From the NCBI GenBank assembly GCA_025765615.1, contig JAIVFJ010000645.1, positions 1 through 17,027 of the forward strand: a DNA stretch of 17,027 nucleotides. The letters are read 5' to 3'. This document shows positions 8,140 to 16,863 of this stretch, in pieces (the stretch's first letter is position 1; every line of letters begins with the position of its first letter). Under the pieces are notes generated by a model, which was given only the letters and a program-made list of their open reading frames with translations, had not been told where the DNA came from and searched no databases. A program made the position numbers and the translations under genes. This stretch comes from Zopfochytrium polystomum (Eukaryota > Chytridiomycota > Chytridiomycetes > Chytridiales > Chytridiaceae).

Positions 8140-9403
8140 ATGATTGAGCTGAATTTCCTTGTTGGGATTGCACTGTGCCATCAGCCACCCAGCAGAACAG
8201 GCGATCGTCCATGGCCTAAGAACGATCTCGCGATCTCGCATTCGGCTGCGCGCCGCGCCGCTCGGGACGCTCCCTCATGGATCTACGACGACGCCGCCAC
8301 CGCCACTTCCCGCCCGCGACTGGCTCCTCTTCGACGCGTCCATCTACCCCAAAAACCGCGGCGGCGCCTTCCCCCATCCCGTCTTCCTCATCGACTGCGA
8401 CGATCGCGCAGTGGAACCCCTCATGAAACATCTCAAGCGCTACATCCTTCGCTCAAAAGTCTGTCTCCGCGACGTGTCGAGCGAAGTGGTACTCACACAG
8501 GCGTGGGGTCCCAACGCGGCGTCCCTGTGGGGAAACTTCGTTGAACCGGGGGCGGCAAGGAAGCAGCCGGCCGGCGGGGGTGGTGCCAAAGGGCAGTTTT
8601 GTTGACGTTGGGTGTCGGGATCCGAGGATGAGCGACATGGGTGTGAGGTTTGTCGTTCCTGCTGACGCGAAAGGTGATTCCCGACGCGCCCCTACTCTGC
8701 CGCCTCTGATGCCGAACTTCGCAGTTCCTCTTCCAGCTGCATTTACCGAGGCCAGCCCGGAGGAGTACACTCTGCGGCGGATTCTCCTCGGTATCCCCGA
8801 GGGAGTGGATGATGTGGCTTCCGCACAAGCTCTTCCGATGGAAAGCAACTTCGATCTGATGTCTGGCGGTGCGTCCCAGGTCTTCTTTTGGGCGTGCGCG
8901 GTCACGTCTTTCCCACTAATATTCCCATATCACCAAGTCGATTTGAGGAAAGGGTGCTACCTCGGGCAGGAATTAACAATACGAACATATCATACCGGTG
9001 TCACTCGCAAGAGGATTGTCCCAGTTCAATTGTTCGACAAGGATGAAAGGTTGGATCGAACCATCGTCATAAATTCTATAGTACCTCACATTCCGTTTTT
9101 CGCCGACCACAGCCCCAGCACAGAGCTCCTCCTCGACACCACGAAGCAGTTGAACGGCTCTCCAGAGCCGGGCACCGAGATCCGGCTGGGCGGTGTTGCA
9201 GGGCGTAAGGGGGAGTAGGGCGGCTAGGGTCCGTGCACAACGTGGGGCTCGCGCTGATGCGGCTGGACCAGTGCTTCGGCCAGAAGAGCGAGGGGGACGC
9301 GGCAGATGCTGCTGCGGGGCTGCACTCGCTGGCTGTAGGGGAAGGCAAGAGTGTGAGGGCGTTCATATCGGACTGGTGGCCTCGCCCGGTGCCCTTGTCA
9401 TAA
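8140..9403 (+). CDS. IBA57: IBA57-type mitochondrial iron-sulfur cluster assembly factor (YgfZ/GcvT family)
   Basis: The diagnostic motif KGCYLGQELTIRTYHTGVTR, with the family's conserved Cys, is at 8950-9009. Upstream are YTLRRILLGIPEGVDD and ALPMESNFDLMSG. Further upstream are LLFDASIYP, HPVFLIDCDD and MKHLKRYILRSKV, in family order. The intron 8869-8937 (GTGCGT to CACCAAG, branch-like CACTAAT) joins NFDLMSG to VDLRKGCYLG in frame. A second intron, 8527-8596, is tentative but phase-consistent. After GTEIRLGGVAGRKG the frame breaks at a run of five G (9209-9213) and resumes as GRLGSVHNVGLALMRLDQ, ending VRAFISDWWPRPVP at TAA 9401-9403. The N-terminus is uncertain: HGL and NDLA near 8210-8230 lie in different frames. 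IBA57 acts with ISCA proteins to mature mitochondrial 4Fe-4S proteins. It converges on the deoxyhypusine synthase gene. Confidence 0.82.
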
Positions 9404-9726
9404 ATCTCCGACAGCGCCCCGACAATTTTTCGGGGTTGAGCGCAATAAATATTGGGGCAGGTTTTTTTTCCTTCTTTCTTTCGTGCACGATCTGCACAGC
9501 TCATGGCAGAACGAATGAGGTACGTCTCAGTCACTCCCCATAACGGCCGTCGTCCAGCGACCATCGCCTCATCCAATCCAGTGATCGTGCAGGCAGAAGA
9601 TGATTAAAAACATGCATAATAGTCAAGCTCAACAGACCTAACCAGCGTTGCGGACTCCGTATAATCTGATGCAACCCCAAAAAGATCGCGATCCCTCACT
9701 CCCAAACCAACCCGCCTGATTCCTCG
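9404..9726. other. Convergent intergenic region, IBA57 and deoxyhypusine synthase 3' ends
   Basis: About 320 bp with no gene. It contains AATAAA at about 9445 in plus orientation, placed suitably as a polyadenylation signal for IBA57, and a T-run at about 9464-9471. Pyrimidine-rich sequence lies at 9737-9770, just inside the neighbouring gene. Confidence 0.5.
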
Positions 9727-11253
9727 CTAATCCGATCGTCCCTCTCCTCCCTCCCTCTTTCTTCTCTCGACCTCCCTCGCAAAGGTCTCCGCAACGATGA
9801 GCGGGAACACGATCGTTGCCTCTGCGTAGACTTTCACCGGTTGCGCCGTCATGCGGATCTTACCCCACGACACGGCCTCGTCGGGCCTGGCGCCCGAGTC
9901 GGAACCGTCAAACTCTTGGCCCGTGTTGATATACACTGCAGAGTCGGCTCAACGTTTCTCTGTTGTTTAATGTGTTTTTTTATGTACATACGATTTGTAG
10001 ACGTTAGCTCCATTCCCCGTTCCCCTTTGCTCACAAAGTCTAATAATAAACCCTCACCATGAGATTCGCGTTCGCAATGTGATGTTTGATGACCCCGCCG
10101 CCCAGAATGATCATCCCCGTCTTGCGCGCAAACACCGCCGAGTCGTTTTGATGGATCGGATGTCCGCGACCAGATCGATCACCAGCGCGGGGTTCTTGAA
10201 AGTGTGGAAGTAGATCATGTCACCAAGAGATCCATCGGTCAGGGCCGGGCAGTATATGGATATGTCGTTCTTGGGCCCAGTAGGCGATGCTGGACGGGTC
10301 GTTGATCTTCTTGCCGAGGTCGCGGATGAGAGATGAAGGTGTCCACACTGTACCCCTGTTTGCGCCATCGCGCATCGGGGGTCAGGAAACGCGAGAGCTG
10401 CAAAAAGGCAAAAGAACGCGCCGCCCGCACCTTTGACTTCTGCTCTTCCAGCATCTCATCGAGAACGGGGATCACCCAGTCTTCAAACGCGCAGTAGTTT
10501 GCGTTCGGCACGAGGAGGTTGCCGATCCGGTTCAGCCCTTTTGACCGGAGCTCTGCCCCAGGGAGCGAGAACGAACCGAGGTACGTGGGTCCGAGGCATT
10601 TGATGATGTCCTCTTCGACTCCGCCGGCGCTCGCAACGATAACGTCGACCTGGTGTGGAGAATTTAGGCTGTCAAGGGTTTCGAGGTAATGGGCGGTAAT
10701 GGGCCGGTTTCTTACCAGCTTGTGTTCCACAAGATATTGGATGACTTCGCGCACCCCCGACGAAACGAGGTTGGAGGTGTAGCCGAGAAAGATCTTGCAC
10801 TTCACTTTCTGTCGATCCTCAGGAGTGAAATACGTCGTCTCGGGCTCGTCCGAGAGCCGCCATTTCAACTGGTACAAGCCGCACAAGGCCATCTGGTAAA
10901 TAACGATCTCCTCCGGACCCGCAAATCGCGCAAATCCAAAAACGACTCGACCCGAAGTACTTTCACCGACCCCCGTCCCTCTCACCATCTTGTTGATCTC
11001 GGCAATCGCCTGCCCGACCGAGATGGCCTGGAACCCCGCTGTCGCCATCGACGCCAGGATCTTTGGGTAGTCGATGCCGCCGTTAAAGTCGTACCCGGAC
11101 CTGGATTGCGCACTCTGGCATCGGCACGGACGCGACAAAGACGCTCTCGTGCGCCGTCTTGCCGGCAGACGACGCTCCTCCCGTCGTCGCATCGGCGACT
11201 AGCGCAGTTGTTCGATCACTGGAAGGATTTGACGAAGGCGATTGACTGGTCAT
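9727..11253 (-). CDS. DYS1: Deoxyhypusine synthase, five exons
   Basis: The enzyme uses spermidine and NAD to convert one lysine of eIF5A to deoxyhypusine. The CDS is complement(join(9727..9959,10058..10355,10438..10649,10716..10868,10986..11253)), 1164 nt, close to the usual 370-390 residues. In order: [54 protein letters not shown]; intron; [22 protein letters not shown]; intron; [37 protein letters not shown]; intron; [52 protein letters not shown], with the catalytic lysine present; intron; [20 protein letters not shown] and [14 protein letters not shown]. Four small frame breaks occur, near 11094, 10270-10280, 10146-10149 and 9942-9955, mostly at short homopolymers. The donor of the 10356-10437 intron (GTCAAA) is unusual. 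Identity is certain. The breaks are most simply sequencing indels. Confidence 0.93.
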
Positions 11254-11535
11254 CTCGCGACAATCCTCCGTCAGACAATTCAGTGGGTGGAAGATTTGGG
11301 AAACCTTCTTTGTTTGTTTTCCAACTGCGGCAGGTGCATAGAGCAAGACAATTAAATTGCCCCCGCTGGCCGTTGGCAAACGACCGTTGGCGTTGGCGGG
11401 GATCATCTGCGGACGGTTGGGAGGAATAGATCCGGTTTTTGGGAAGGGTAAGGGGCTATCGCTAGGTGCCGCCACGAGTGGCGTTCAGTTCCCATGGTCC
11501 CGTCGGGTGGGTTGCGCAGGCAGAAGCAGCTCGAG
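11254..11535. other. Upstream region of deoxyhypusine synthase
   Basis: This is the gap between two minus-strand genes. An in-frame extension of the synthase to ATG 11475 is open but Pro/Ala-rich and unlike the family, so it is probably promoter and leader. The synthase start ATG is taken at 11253-11251. Confidence 0.45.
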
Positions 11536-12494
11536 TCACAGGGACGAGGCGCCATCGCCACTCATGAGGCCGCTCATGAACGACCGCCAACCGCGTACGA
11601 GGGCTCCGTATCTCTCTGGGGGGATGGCTTGGCAAAGGTGCTCCAAGAGCTCGTTGGAGATAATATATCCGTGGAGAGCGATTCAGTTTGTCGGCAGGGA
11701 CCTTGAAGTTCCCGGCGCGACAGAGTCCGAGATCTTATATCGCCACCGGCCAGCCAGACCGAATCCTCCTTTCCTCTGTGAGCGACGACCGTGTCCATCT
11801 CTCTTGTGCGCCGCCGTATTCTGCACGGACGTAATTCGATTGGTCACCTCTTTCAGCAAGTTTTGTGGAGGGTCAATGTCCGCGACGCGACGAAAATTTA
11901 CCATGCCCGCACGTTGAACCCGCCGGTCTCCACCAGCTCACCAGCCCATTTTTGTATCAAAAAGTTCCCGATCCTCCAGGTCTGCAGATCCTCATCCTCA
12001 CCGGCGATGCCGCGGCTCAATACTCCATCTTCATCTGTCTCCTGCACGATCCTTCGCGCGAGCTCTTCAGTAATGCCAAACGGCGCTGCGTTAGGTCGGG
12101 CACCAATCCTTCGTTCAAACGACGTATGGTGGATCGATGGTACCGCTTCGAGGGCGGCGAAGTGTCCATATTTAAGAGCGAAACTTCTGCTCAGCTCGGC
12201 CAAGTCCGGTTTTAGCTTGTCAGGCCTCTGGCGGTGTCCACCTCGCCGACCAGCTCGTCTTTTTGCTCTTCCCAGTGCTAAGTCCTCAAACATCCAATTG
12301 AATCGGGAGATGATCTTTGACGCGAAACCCACGGGAAGAAGAGATTCAGAGAGAAGAAGGTCTTCGAGAGATCTAGCCTTGGTACGCTCTGAATCTAAGA
12401 GAGCGAAGATGGGTGGTTGGGGGGAAGGGGATTGGAGGATTGGTGTGATGGTGTGTTCAATAATCGCCAGGCGAGTACTATTGCAACGTTTCAA
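11536..12494 (-). CDS. Unidentified protein, probably two or more exons, frame breaks
   Basis: The first open segment (12494-11898) begins MKRCNSTRLAIIEHTITPIL and includes FASKIISRFNWMFEDLAL, FGITEELARRIVQETDEDG, and EDLQTWRIGNFLIQKWAGEL. It ends near a donor GTAAAT at about 11900. A plausible acceptor (CGTGCAG, about 11819-11825) would remove about 85 bp, but the phase then needs a one-base correction. After it, three frames each look coding in part: AQERWTRSSLTEERRIRSGW, then AGNFKVPADKLNRSP, then GYIISNELLEHLCQAIPPER and YGALVRGWRSFMSGLMSGDG before TGA 11538-11536. The helix-rich composition and clean C-terminus argue for a real gene. I recognise no family. It diverges from the small gene at 12577 across an 82-bp gap. 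Confidence 0.5.
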
Positions 12495-12576
12495 TTTCTT
12501 TTCATAGTCGCCGTAGCTTCAGAAGCAAAATTGGGTTCGCTACGAGAAACAGCGAGTTGGGCGGGAATGGCTTTAA
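12495..12576. promoter_or_regulatory. Short divergent intergenic gap, presumed bidirectional promoter
   Basis: Only 82 bp separate the ATG of the minus-strand unidentified gene (12494) from the ATG of the plus-strand small gene (12577). Both upstream regions must lie here or inside the neighbouring gene. No clear TATA element is seen. Confidence 0.35.
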
Positions 12577-12911
12577 ATGTTCCCAACAGCCTTCAACAGA
12601 GCGGCGAGCACAGATCCACAGGTAAGCGATGTGGTTGGCGAGTGCCTGTTGTCGCCTGAACCACCGGGAGGCCTGGGCCCACGAGTCGCCCCCAGCCCTT
12701 CGACGAAATGAATATGCCAGGAACTGGGCCGCACACAGCGCCCAAGACGGAGCCGCCTCGGTTTGGATCGCTGTCGAATATCTTCAGGTCGGCGGGGCAA
12801 GAAGGAGAACGGCTGAGAAAGTGGGGTGCGACTCTTGACAAGCATCAGCAGATGCCGCCGCCTCATTATGGAGAGTTGTCGTCGTCCGCAACCGATCACC
12901 CTATGAGGTGA
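12577..12911 (+). CDS. Small two-exon gene, 86 residues, unknown function
   Basis: The CDS is join(12577..12621,12696..12911). Exon 1 encodes MFPTAFNRAASTDPQ and ends at a strong donor (CACAG, then GTAAGC). The 74-bp intron ends CGCCCCCAG. Exon 2 continues PFDEMNMPGTGPHTAPKTEP, FGSLSNIFRSAGQEGERLRK, WGATLDKHQQMPPPHYGELS, and stops at TGA 12909-12911. The phase is exact and total length is a multiple of three. The short N-terminus rich in F, R, A and S could be a mitochondrial presequence. The centre (IFRSAGQEGERLRKW) is a likely amphipathic helix. There is no family match that I know. Only 60 bp separate it from the proposed start of the downstream hydroxylase gene on the same strand. The strength of the call rests on splice signals and phase. 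Confidence 0.55.
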
Positions 12912-12971
12912 AATGCTCTCCTTTTTTGCACCCATCCTCACTCCCATGGCTTCCGTTAGAGGTGCCCCTCC

Positions 12972-14275
12972 ATGGCCAGTCTTCTCAATCTAACCACATA
13001 CAAAAGATCCTAACCTCGACCCAATACGGCGGCATTCTCTTCATCGGAAGCTGCCTCATCTTTCTCCTTCTCGATCTCGCCTTTCCTACCCAAAAACTGC
13101 ATCCGCAGCACCCATCCTCTATATCCGAATTTTTCGGTACCGCTGTCCCTCCTGAACTTGACCATCGGCGTCATCACGCCAGTGAACTTACTGTTCGCCA
13201 TCGGCGGGGCGCGGGCCGCCGCCGGAGGAGCTACCCACGCCCGCTGTGTTCCTGAGAGACTTTATCGCCTCTGCGGCGATATTTGAAGTGCTGTTCTACT
13301 ACGGCCACCGGCTTCTGCATCACGGGGCCTTGTACAAATGGGCGCATCGAGTGCACCATTCGTACCGTCACTCTTTTGCACTGGTCGGCGCGTACACGCA
13401 TCCATTAGAGGTGGGGTTGATGTTTGTCGAGATTCAATTTTCTTTTTTCTTACCATGAGAGCTATGGCTAATAGTCATGCATATGAGAGCCTCTCCTAAT
13501 TCTGGGCCCGAAGGCCCGGAATGAAGAGAGGCCTCGATGTCCTCCCTGCACACCCGACCCAAGGAGTCGAACCTTGTGGTACCCCACGGGTGTGGCGGAG
13601 CGAAGCTAGACGGGTGCACGGGAGGGTTAGTAGACGCGGGCTGCGGAGGGAGGGGAGACCAAAGTCGCTGCGTCTCTCCTCGAAGAGCGAAGAGAAAAAA
13701 TCAATTTCAGTGTACTCGCTTTTCCTCTCGCTTTTCCTATTCTTCCTGCTTGCCCCCGGTCGACCCCTGGCCTTTCCGAGGGCTCCATGAAGAAAATCCT
13801 TAGCAGCGATTTTATCGATTGTGTTTGCTTTCGTAAAGAATTCACACCATTCCCTCTGTAGTTTTTGCTCTTCAACGTTGTACCCATGATGGCAGGACCA
13901 ACACTCACGAGATGTCACGTCTTCACGCAATGGGTCTGGACTGCCATGGTGAGACGACCGAGATAACGCTTCACCCCCCCGCACACATCTATCGACTGAC
14001 TTTGGGATTGTGCATTAATCACCTCTATCCCTTTTCCGATTTCCTCCTCAAAACAGTCACTCGTGGTTGTAGCCGTCAGCCACTCGGACTTCAACGTTCC
14101 GTTCATGCCCAAAGCCGACCGCCACGGTATGCATCACCTGCGCTTCAACAAGAACTTTGGCGCCACCGGTTTCTTGGACTTGCTGCACGGCACTGCCGCG
14201 CTCGTGGACTCTGGTGGAGACGATGGCACCGCAGACGCCAATAAATGCGAGTGGCGCGCGGCGATTATAAATTGA
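12972..14275 (+). CDS. Fatty acid/sterol hydroxylase superfamily protein (FAXDC2-like), three exons
   Basis: This is a membrane di-iron hydroxylase. Exons are 12972-13410, 13862-13948 and 14057-14275, all phase 0. Histidine clusters are HRLLHH (13309-13326), HRVHHSYRH (13345-13371) and HGMHHLRFNKNFG in exon 3. The end FLDLLHGT resembles FAXDC2 more than C4-methylsterol oxidase. Membrane segments are GILFIGSCLIFLLLDLAF, LSLLNLTIGVITPVNLLFAI and, across exons 2 and 3, WVWTAMSLVVVAVSH. Intron 1 (13411-13861) joins GAYTHPLE to FLLFNVVPMMAGPTL. Intron 2 (13949-14056) joins WTAM to SLVVVAV. Exon 1 needs three small corrections: at a run of A (13002-13005), at a run of T (about 13132-13136), and near 13205-13232. 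The likely activity is lipid or sterol C-H oxidation in the ER, with unknown substrate. Intron 1 is several times longer than any other intron here and contains a structured insertion. Confidence 0.82.
13441..13700 (-). mobile_element. Candidate SINE-like element inserted antisense in an intron
   Basis: Read on the minus strand, the segment contains GGTTCGACTCC (about 13563-13573), an exact match to the pol III B-box consensus GGTTCGANTCC. It forms the loop of a perfect 5-bp T-arm-like hairpin (CAAGG/CCTTG). A weaker A-box-like TAGCTTCGCTCC lies about 35 bases upstream. The segment ends in an A-rich tail (AAGAAAAAAGA). The 7-bp sequence TCAATTT occurs directly at both ends (13434-13440 and 13701-13707), as expected of a target-site duplication. 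Three hairpin domains lie inside. Without it and one repeat the host intron would shrink from 451 to about 184 bp. No proper tRNA cloverleaf forms. This is inferred from one copy only; repetition in the genome is untested. Confidence 0.4.
13489..13532 (-). ncRNA. Long hairpin with UUCG tetraloop inside the intronic element
   Basis: On the minus strand, GCCTCTC pairs with GAGAGGC (7 bp). After a 3x3 internal loop, ATTC pairs with GAAT. After one mismatch, GGGCC pairs with GGCCC around a TTCG loop. This gives a 44-nt hairpin with a C(UUCG)G cap, typical of stable structured RNA. A second stem, AGACGC/GCGTCT, lies at 13632-13675. A long imperfect stem built on CCTCCC/GGGAGG encloses the B-box domain between them. 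Transcription is not shown. Confidence 0.4.
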
Positions 14276-15112
14276 ACATGGAAGATGGACATGGGCTGGA
14301 GGGTCGAAAAAAAATTGTTGCGAGACGGACAGAAATGAAGTATCCAGAAAAATTTCGTTGTCGTTATTTGCGTTTGGCTTGGCGATGGGAAGCTCTTCGA
14401 CGCAACTGACATCGCCCGGCACGTGATCGTGCGGGGCTCGTCCGGTTTGTGCCATTCTCCCGGTCCCAGCCAGTTGGGGTCCGAGGCGCTCTTGAACGAA
14501 AGCCGGGTGGCCAAAGTGCCTGCGGAGTGAATGTCGCGGAGCGTCCGCCAGGGAGAAAGTTCACGAAATGAAGACAGTGTGATCAATATGAACGAGATCG
14601 AAAGATTTTTGTCTGTGCCACGGTGCCGCACAAACCAAACGGAACGCTCTTCGGACGCGGTGAATAGGAAGCTTCACGTGGACTACCAAACTTGACTGCG
14701 CGAAAGTCGAACGGCGAAAGATACATCAACCACAACTTCCACCTTGCTGGCCTTGCCATCTTTCATGGCGGGCGGCGCTGTGCGGCGGGCTGGCGACGCA
14801 ACCGACGTCATTCGTGACCACGAGCTTACTCCGCGAACCCGTTCGACATGCCTGCGAGAATCGTCGCAGATCAGCTACAAGGGCGTCGTGCGAGGACGGG
14901 GGGTCGAGAGTCCACCCAAAGGGTCTGGACATGTCGGCGCACCTCTTGGCAAAGGAGCCCATCGTCGAAAACAACTCTGTCTGCAACAACGACGTGGTCG
15001 CCGACGTTACATTCTCCTCCTCGATCAGCACGACTCTGCGACTTCTGTCGGCGGGTACAAGGTTTCGTTCAAGTACGCCCAGAATAATGTGCCTGTAGCA
15101 GGAGTCCGCTGA
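14276..15112. other. Unresolved stretch with partial open frames on both strands
   Basis: Plus-strand candidates are a 54-codon frame at about 14531-14692 (MSRSVRQGESSRNEDSVINM), a frame containing AHLLAKEPIVENNSVCNNDV and VADVTFSSSISTTLRLLS at about 14938-15050, and, one frame over, GGYKVSFKYAQNNVPVAGVR before TGA at 15110-15112. The last two could be one protein end broken by an indel in a G run near 15051-15054. On the minus strand, a frame from 15238 to 14726 and another at 14631-14134 are also open. I cannot decide the strand or the exon structure and recognise no domain. Confidence 0.3.
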
Positions 15113-15390
15113 GTAAATCGAAAGATGTAAATATTTACAATAATAAATATCGATTTTTGAACTTATTTGGTTGGTGGCGAGTTGAAAACCAGGAGTCTCT
15201 CGGCCGGTTCTGGTTGGTGCCGGGAAACTCCCACACAAAAGGAAGGCGCAGTCCGGAAAAAATTGCTTGCCTCTTTCGGCCTGTTTGCGTGACTTTCTCT
15301 TTGTCTCTCTCCGCCAGCACGATCAGCGCGTGACCCCAGTGAATTACTGCAACTTTTTCGCAAAACCGTGCCGTCCGCGGCGGATGGGTT

Positions 15391-15430
<40 letters not shown>

Positions 15431-15481
15431 TGTGTGTGATTTCCTCCAGTGGCGAAATCGGAACAAGAACATCTGACCACA
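15113..15481. other. Intergenic region upstream of the FkbM gene
   Basis: It starts AT-rich (AATAATAAATATCGATTTTT at 15138-15157, with an AATAAA-like signal for any plus-strand gene upstream) and ends with a GT microsatellite about 45 bp before the FkbM start codon. No gene was seen. Confidence 0.5.
15393..15438 (+). repeat. (GT)n microsatellite
   Basis: About 17 GT units are followed, after a short TTTG interruption, by four more. It is in the immediate 5' flank or 5' UTR of the methyltransferase gene. Alternating purine-pyrimidine runs of this length are polymorphic and can adopt Z-DNA. Confidence 0.95.
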
Positions 15482-16863
15482 ATGGGCAACATCCTGCGCT
15501 CTTCCCCTGGCTCTCCCTCCCGTGTCCTCCTCCTTGTCGTTGCTCTCTTCGCCGTCTTTGGCCTCTCCCTCCTTCTGTGGCGCCAAGGCGGCCGTGGCGA
15601 CAACGACAGCCATGATGGACCTCCAGACGAGCGCATCCTCGCCAATGACCGAGAGCGATTCCCCGCCGTCATGGACGCCCCTCCCGCCCCAAAACTGAAA
15701 CTCAACCCTTTCTTTTCCTCGCCCCCCTCTCCCGAGGCAAAGTACACCATCCCGCCCCCAACAACTCCCGCCGAGCACCACGCCCACGCTCGCATGCTGC
15801 AGTCCCTCTACTGCGCCCGCTTCTACCCCCTTACCGCCCTCCACAACAACCCTTGCGCTACACAACCCTCAAGATCGACGGCTTCCACCCGGACCCGGCC
15901 CGCCGCCCGCTCGCCGACCCCCTCGGGATGTTCGTGGTCGGCAACGACGGCGGCAACCTGACCGACGTCGTGTCGGACAACATCGCGACCTGGGGATACT
16001 GGGAAGCCGACATTTCGCGCGGCGTGCTCGAGGTGCTGCACGAGGCGGAGCGGCACGGGGTCAAGGGTCCGTTGTTCTTGGATATCGGCGCGAACCTCGG
16101 GATGCACTCGATCGCGGTGCTGGCGTACGGGTACCGGGTCGTGTCCATCGACGCGCTGACGGTGAACGCGCACCACTTCATGTCGACGATGTGCAGGACC
16201 CCAAAGCTGATGGAGAGGTCGACGTTTATCTTGAACGTGAGTTTGCTGGTTCCCGACTGATGGATTTAATTTTTTTTTTTGTGGCAGTGTTGACTGTGAC
16301 TTCTCACGCTCCCATCTCCCTTCGACCCTCGTCCTCCCCACTTCACCAAAAATAGGGCCTCGGATCTCAGCGATCCACGTGCGCCCTCACGTCCTCAGAG
16401 ACTCACCAACCTCGGCGACGGCACGGTCACCTGCGATCCGGCCGAGATCGCAAAGTACAAGGCGGACCCGCGGCCGCCCGGGCATTACTCGCTGCGACAG
16501 TGGCTTCCCATCGAAGCCCCTCGACAGCTTCGTGGACGAAGACGGTCTGGGCGATCAAGATGGACGTACGAAGGGTTCGAGCTGGACGTGCTCCGCGGCG
16601 CCGTGCGGCTGTTTACGAAGCGCAGGGTGCACTACGTGCTCACCGAAGTCATGGGCAACCACAAAAAGTTCAAACGAGATGGTCGTGCTACTGAAGCGAA
16701 TACGGGTTTCTCGTGCAGCGAGGAGGGTTGGTACGGGAAGAGGTGGGATATTCCCGATGCGGCGAGCGAAGTTGTGTTGAAGGGATACGATTTACAATAT
16801 CTGGTGCTTGCACCCGCGGAATCTGAGGAGGGCAGGGTTGGTGAACAGGTGGACCGGCGCTGA
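15482..16863 (+). CDS. FkbM-type SAM-dependent methyltransferase with N-terminal membrane anchor
   Basis: It starts MGNILRSSPGSPS, then a membrane segment (VLLLVVALFAVFGLSLLLW, residues about 15-33), which suggests a type II protein of the secretory pathway. A Pro-rich stem follows. The catalytic domain has LFLDIGANLGMHSIAVLAYG (SAM-binding motif I), RVVSIDALTVNAHHF, NLGDGTVTCDPAEIAKY, WAIKMDV plus EGFELDVLRGAV (the K-x-DVEG-type motif), and VHYVLTEVMGNHKKF. This order is that of FkbM methyltransferases, which O-methylate diverse small molecules or glycans. The intron 16237-16355 (GTGAGT to AAAATAG) sits after STFILN. Frame breaks occur at CCC (15850-15852), near 16400 and near 16565-16570. 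The net length stays a multiple of three. The stop is TGA 16861-16863. The substrate is unknown. Confidence 0.85.

Noticed and set aside
10689..11429. A 246-codon open frame on the plus strand
   Set aside because: It is antisense to deoxyhypusine synthase, whose identity is certain.
13503..13516. GGGCC-CGAA-GGCCC as an intrinsic transcription terminator
   Set aside because: The context is a eukaryotic intron, there is no adjoining U-run in the right place, and the hairpin is part of a larger structure.
13536..13627. A tRNA gene on the minus strand, because of the T-arm CAAGG-TTCGACT-CCTTG
   Set aside because: The would-be acceptor stem is only 6 bp in a 66-base span, the A box matches about 9 of 12 positions, and no normal D and anticodon arms form. 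Better explained as a tRNA-like pol III element.
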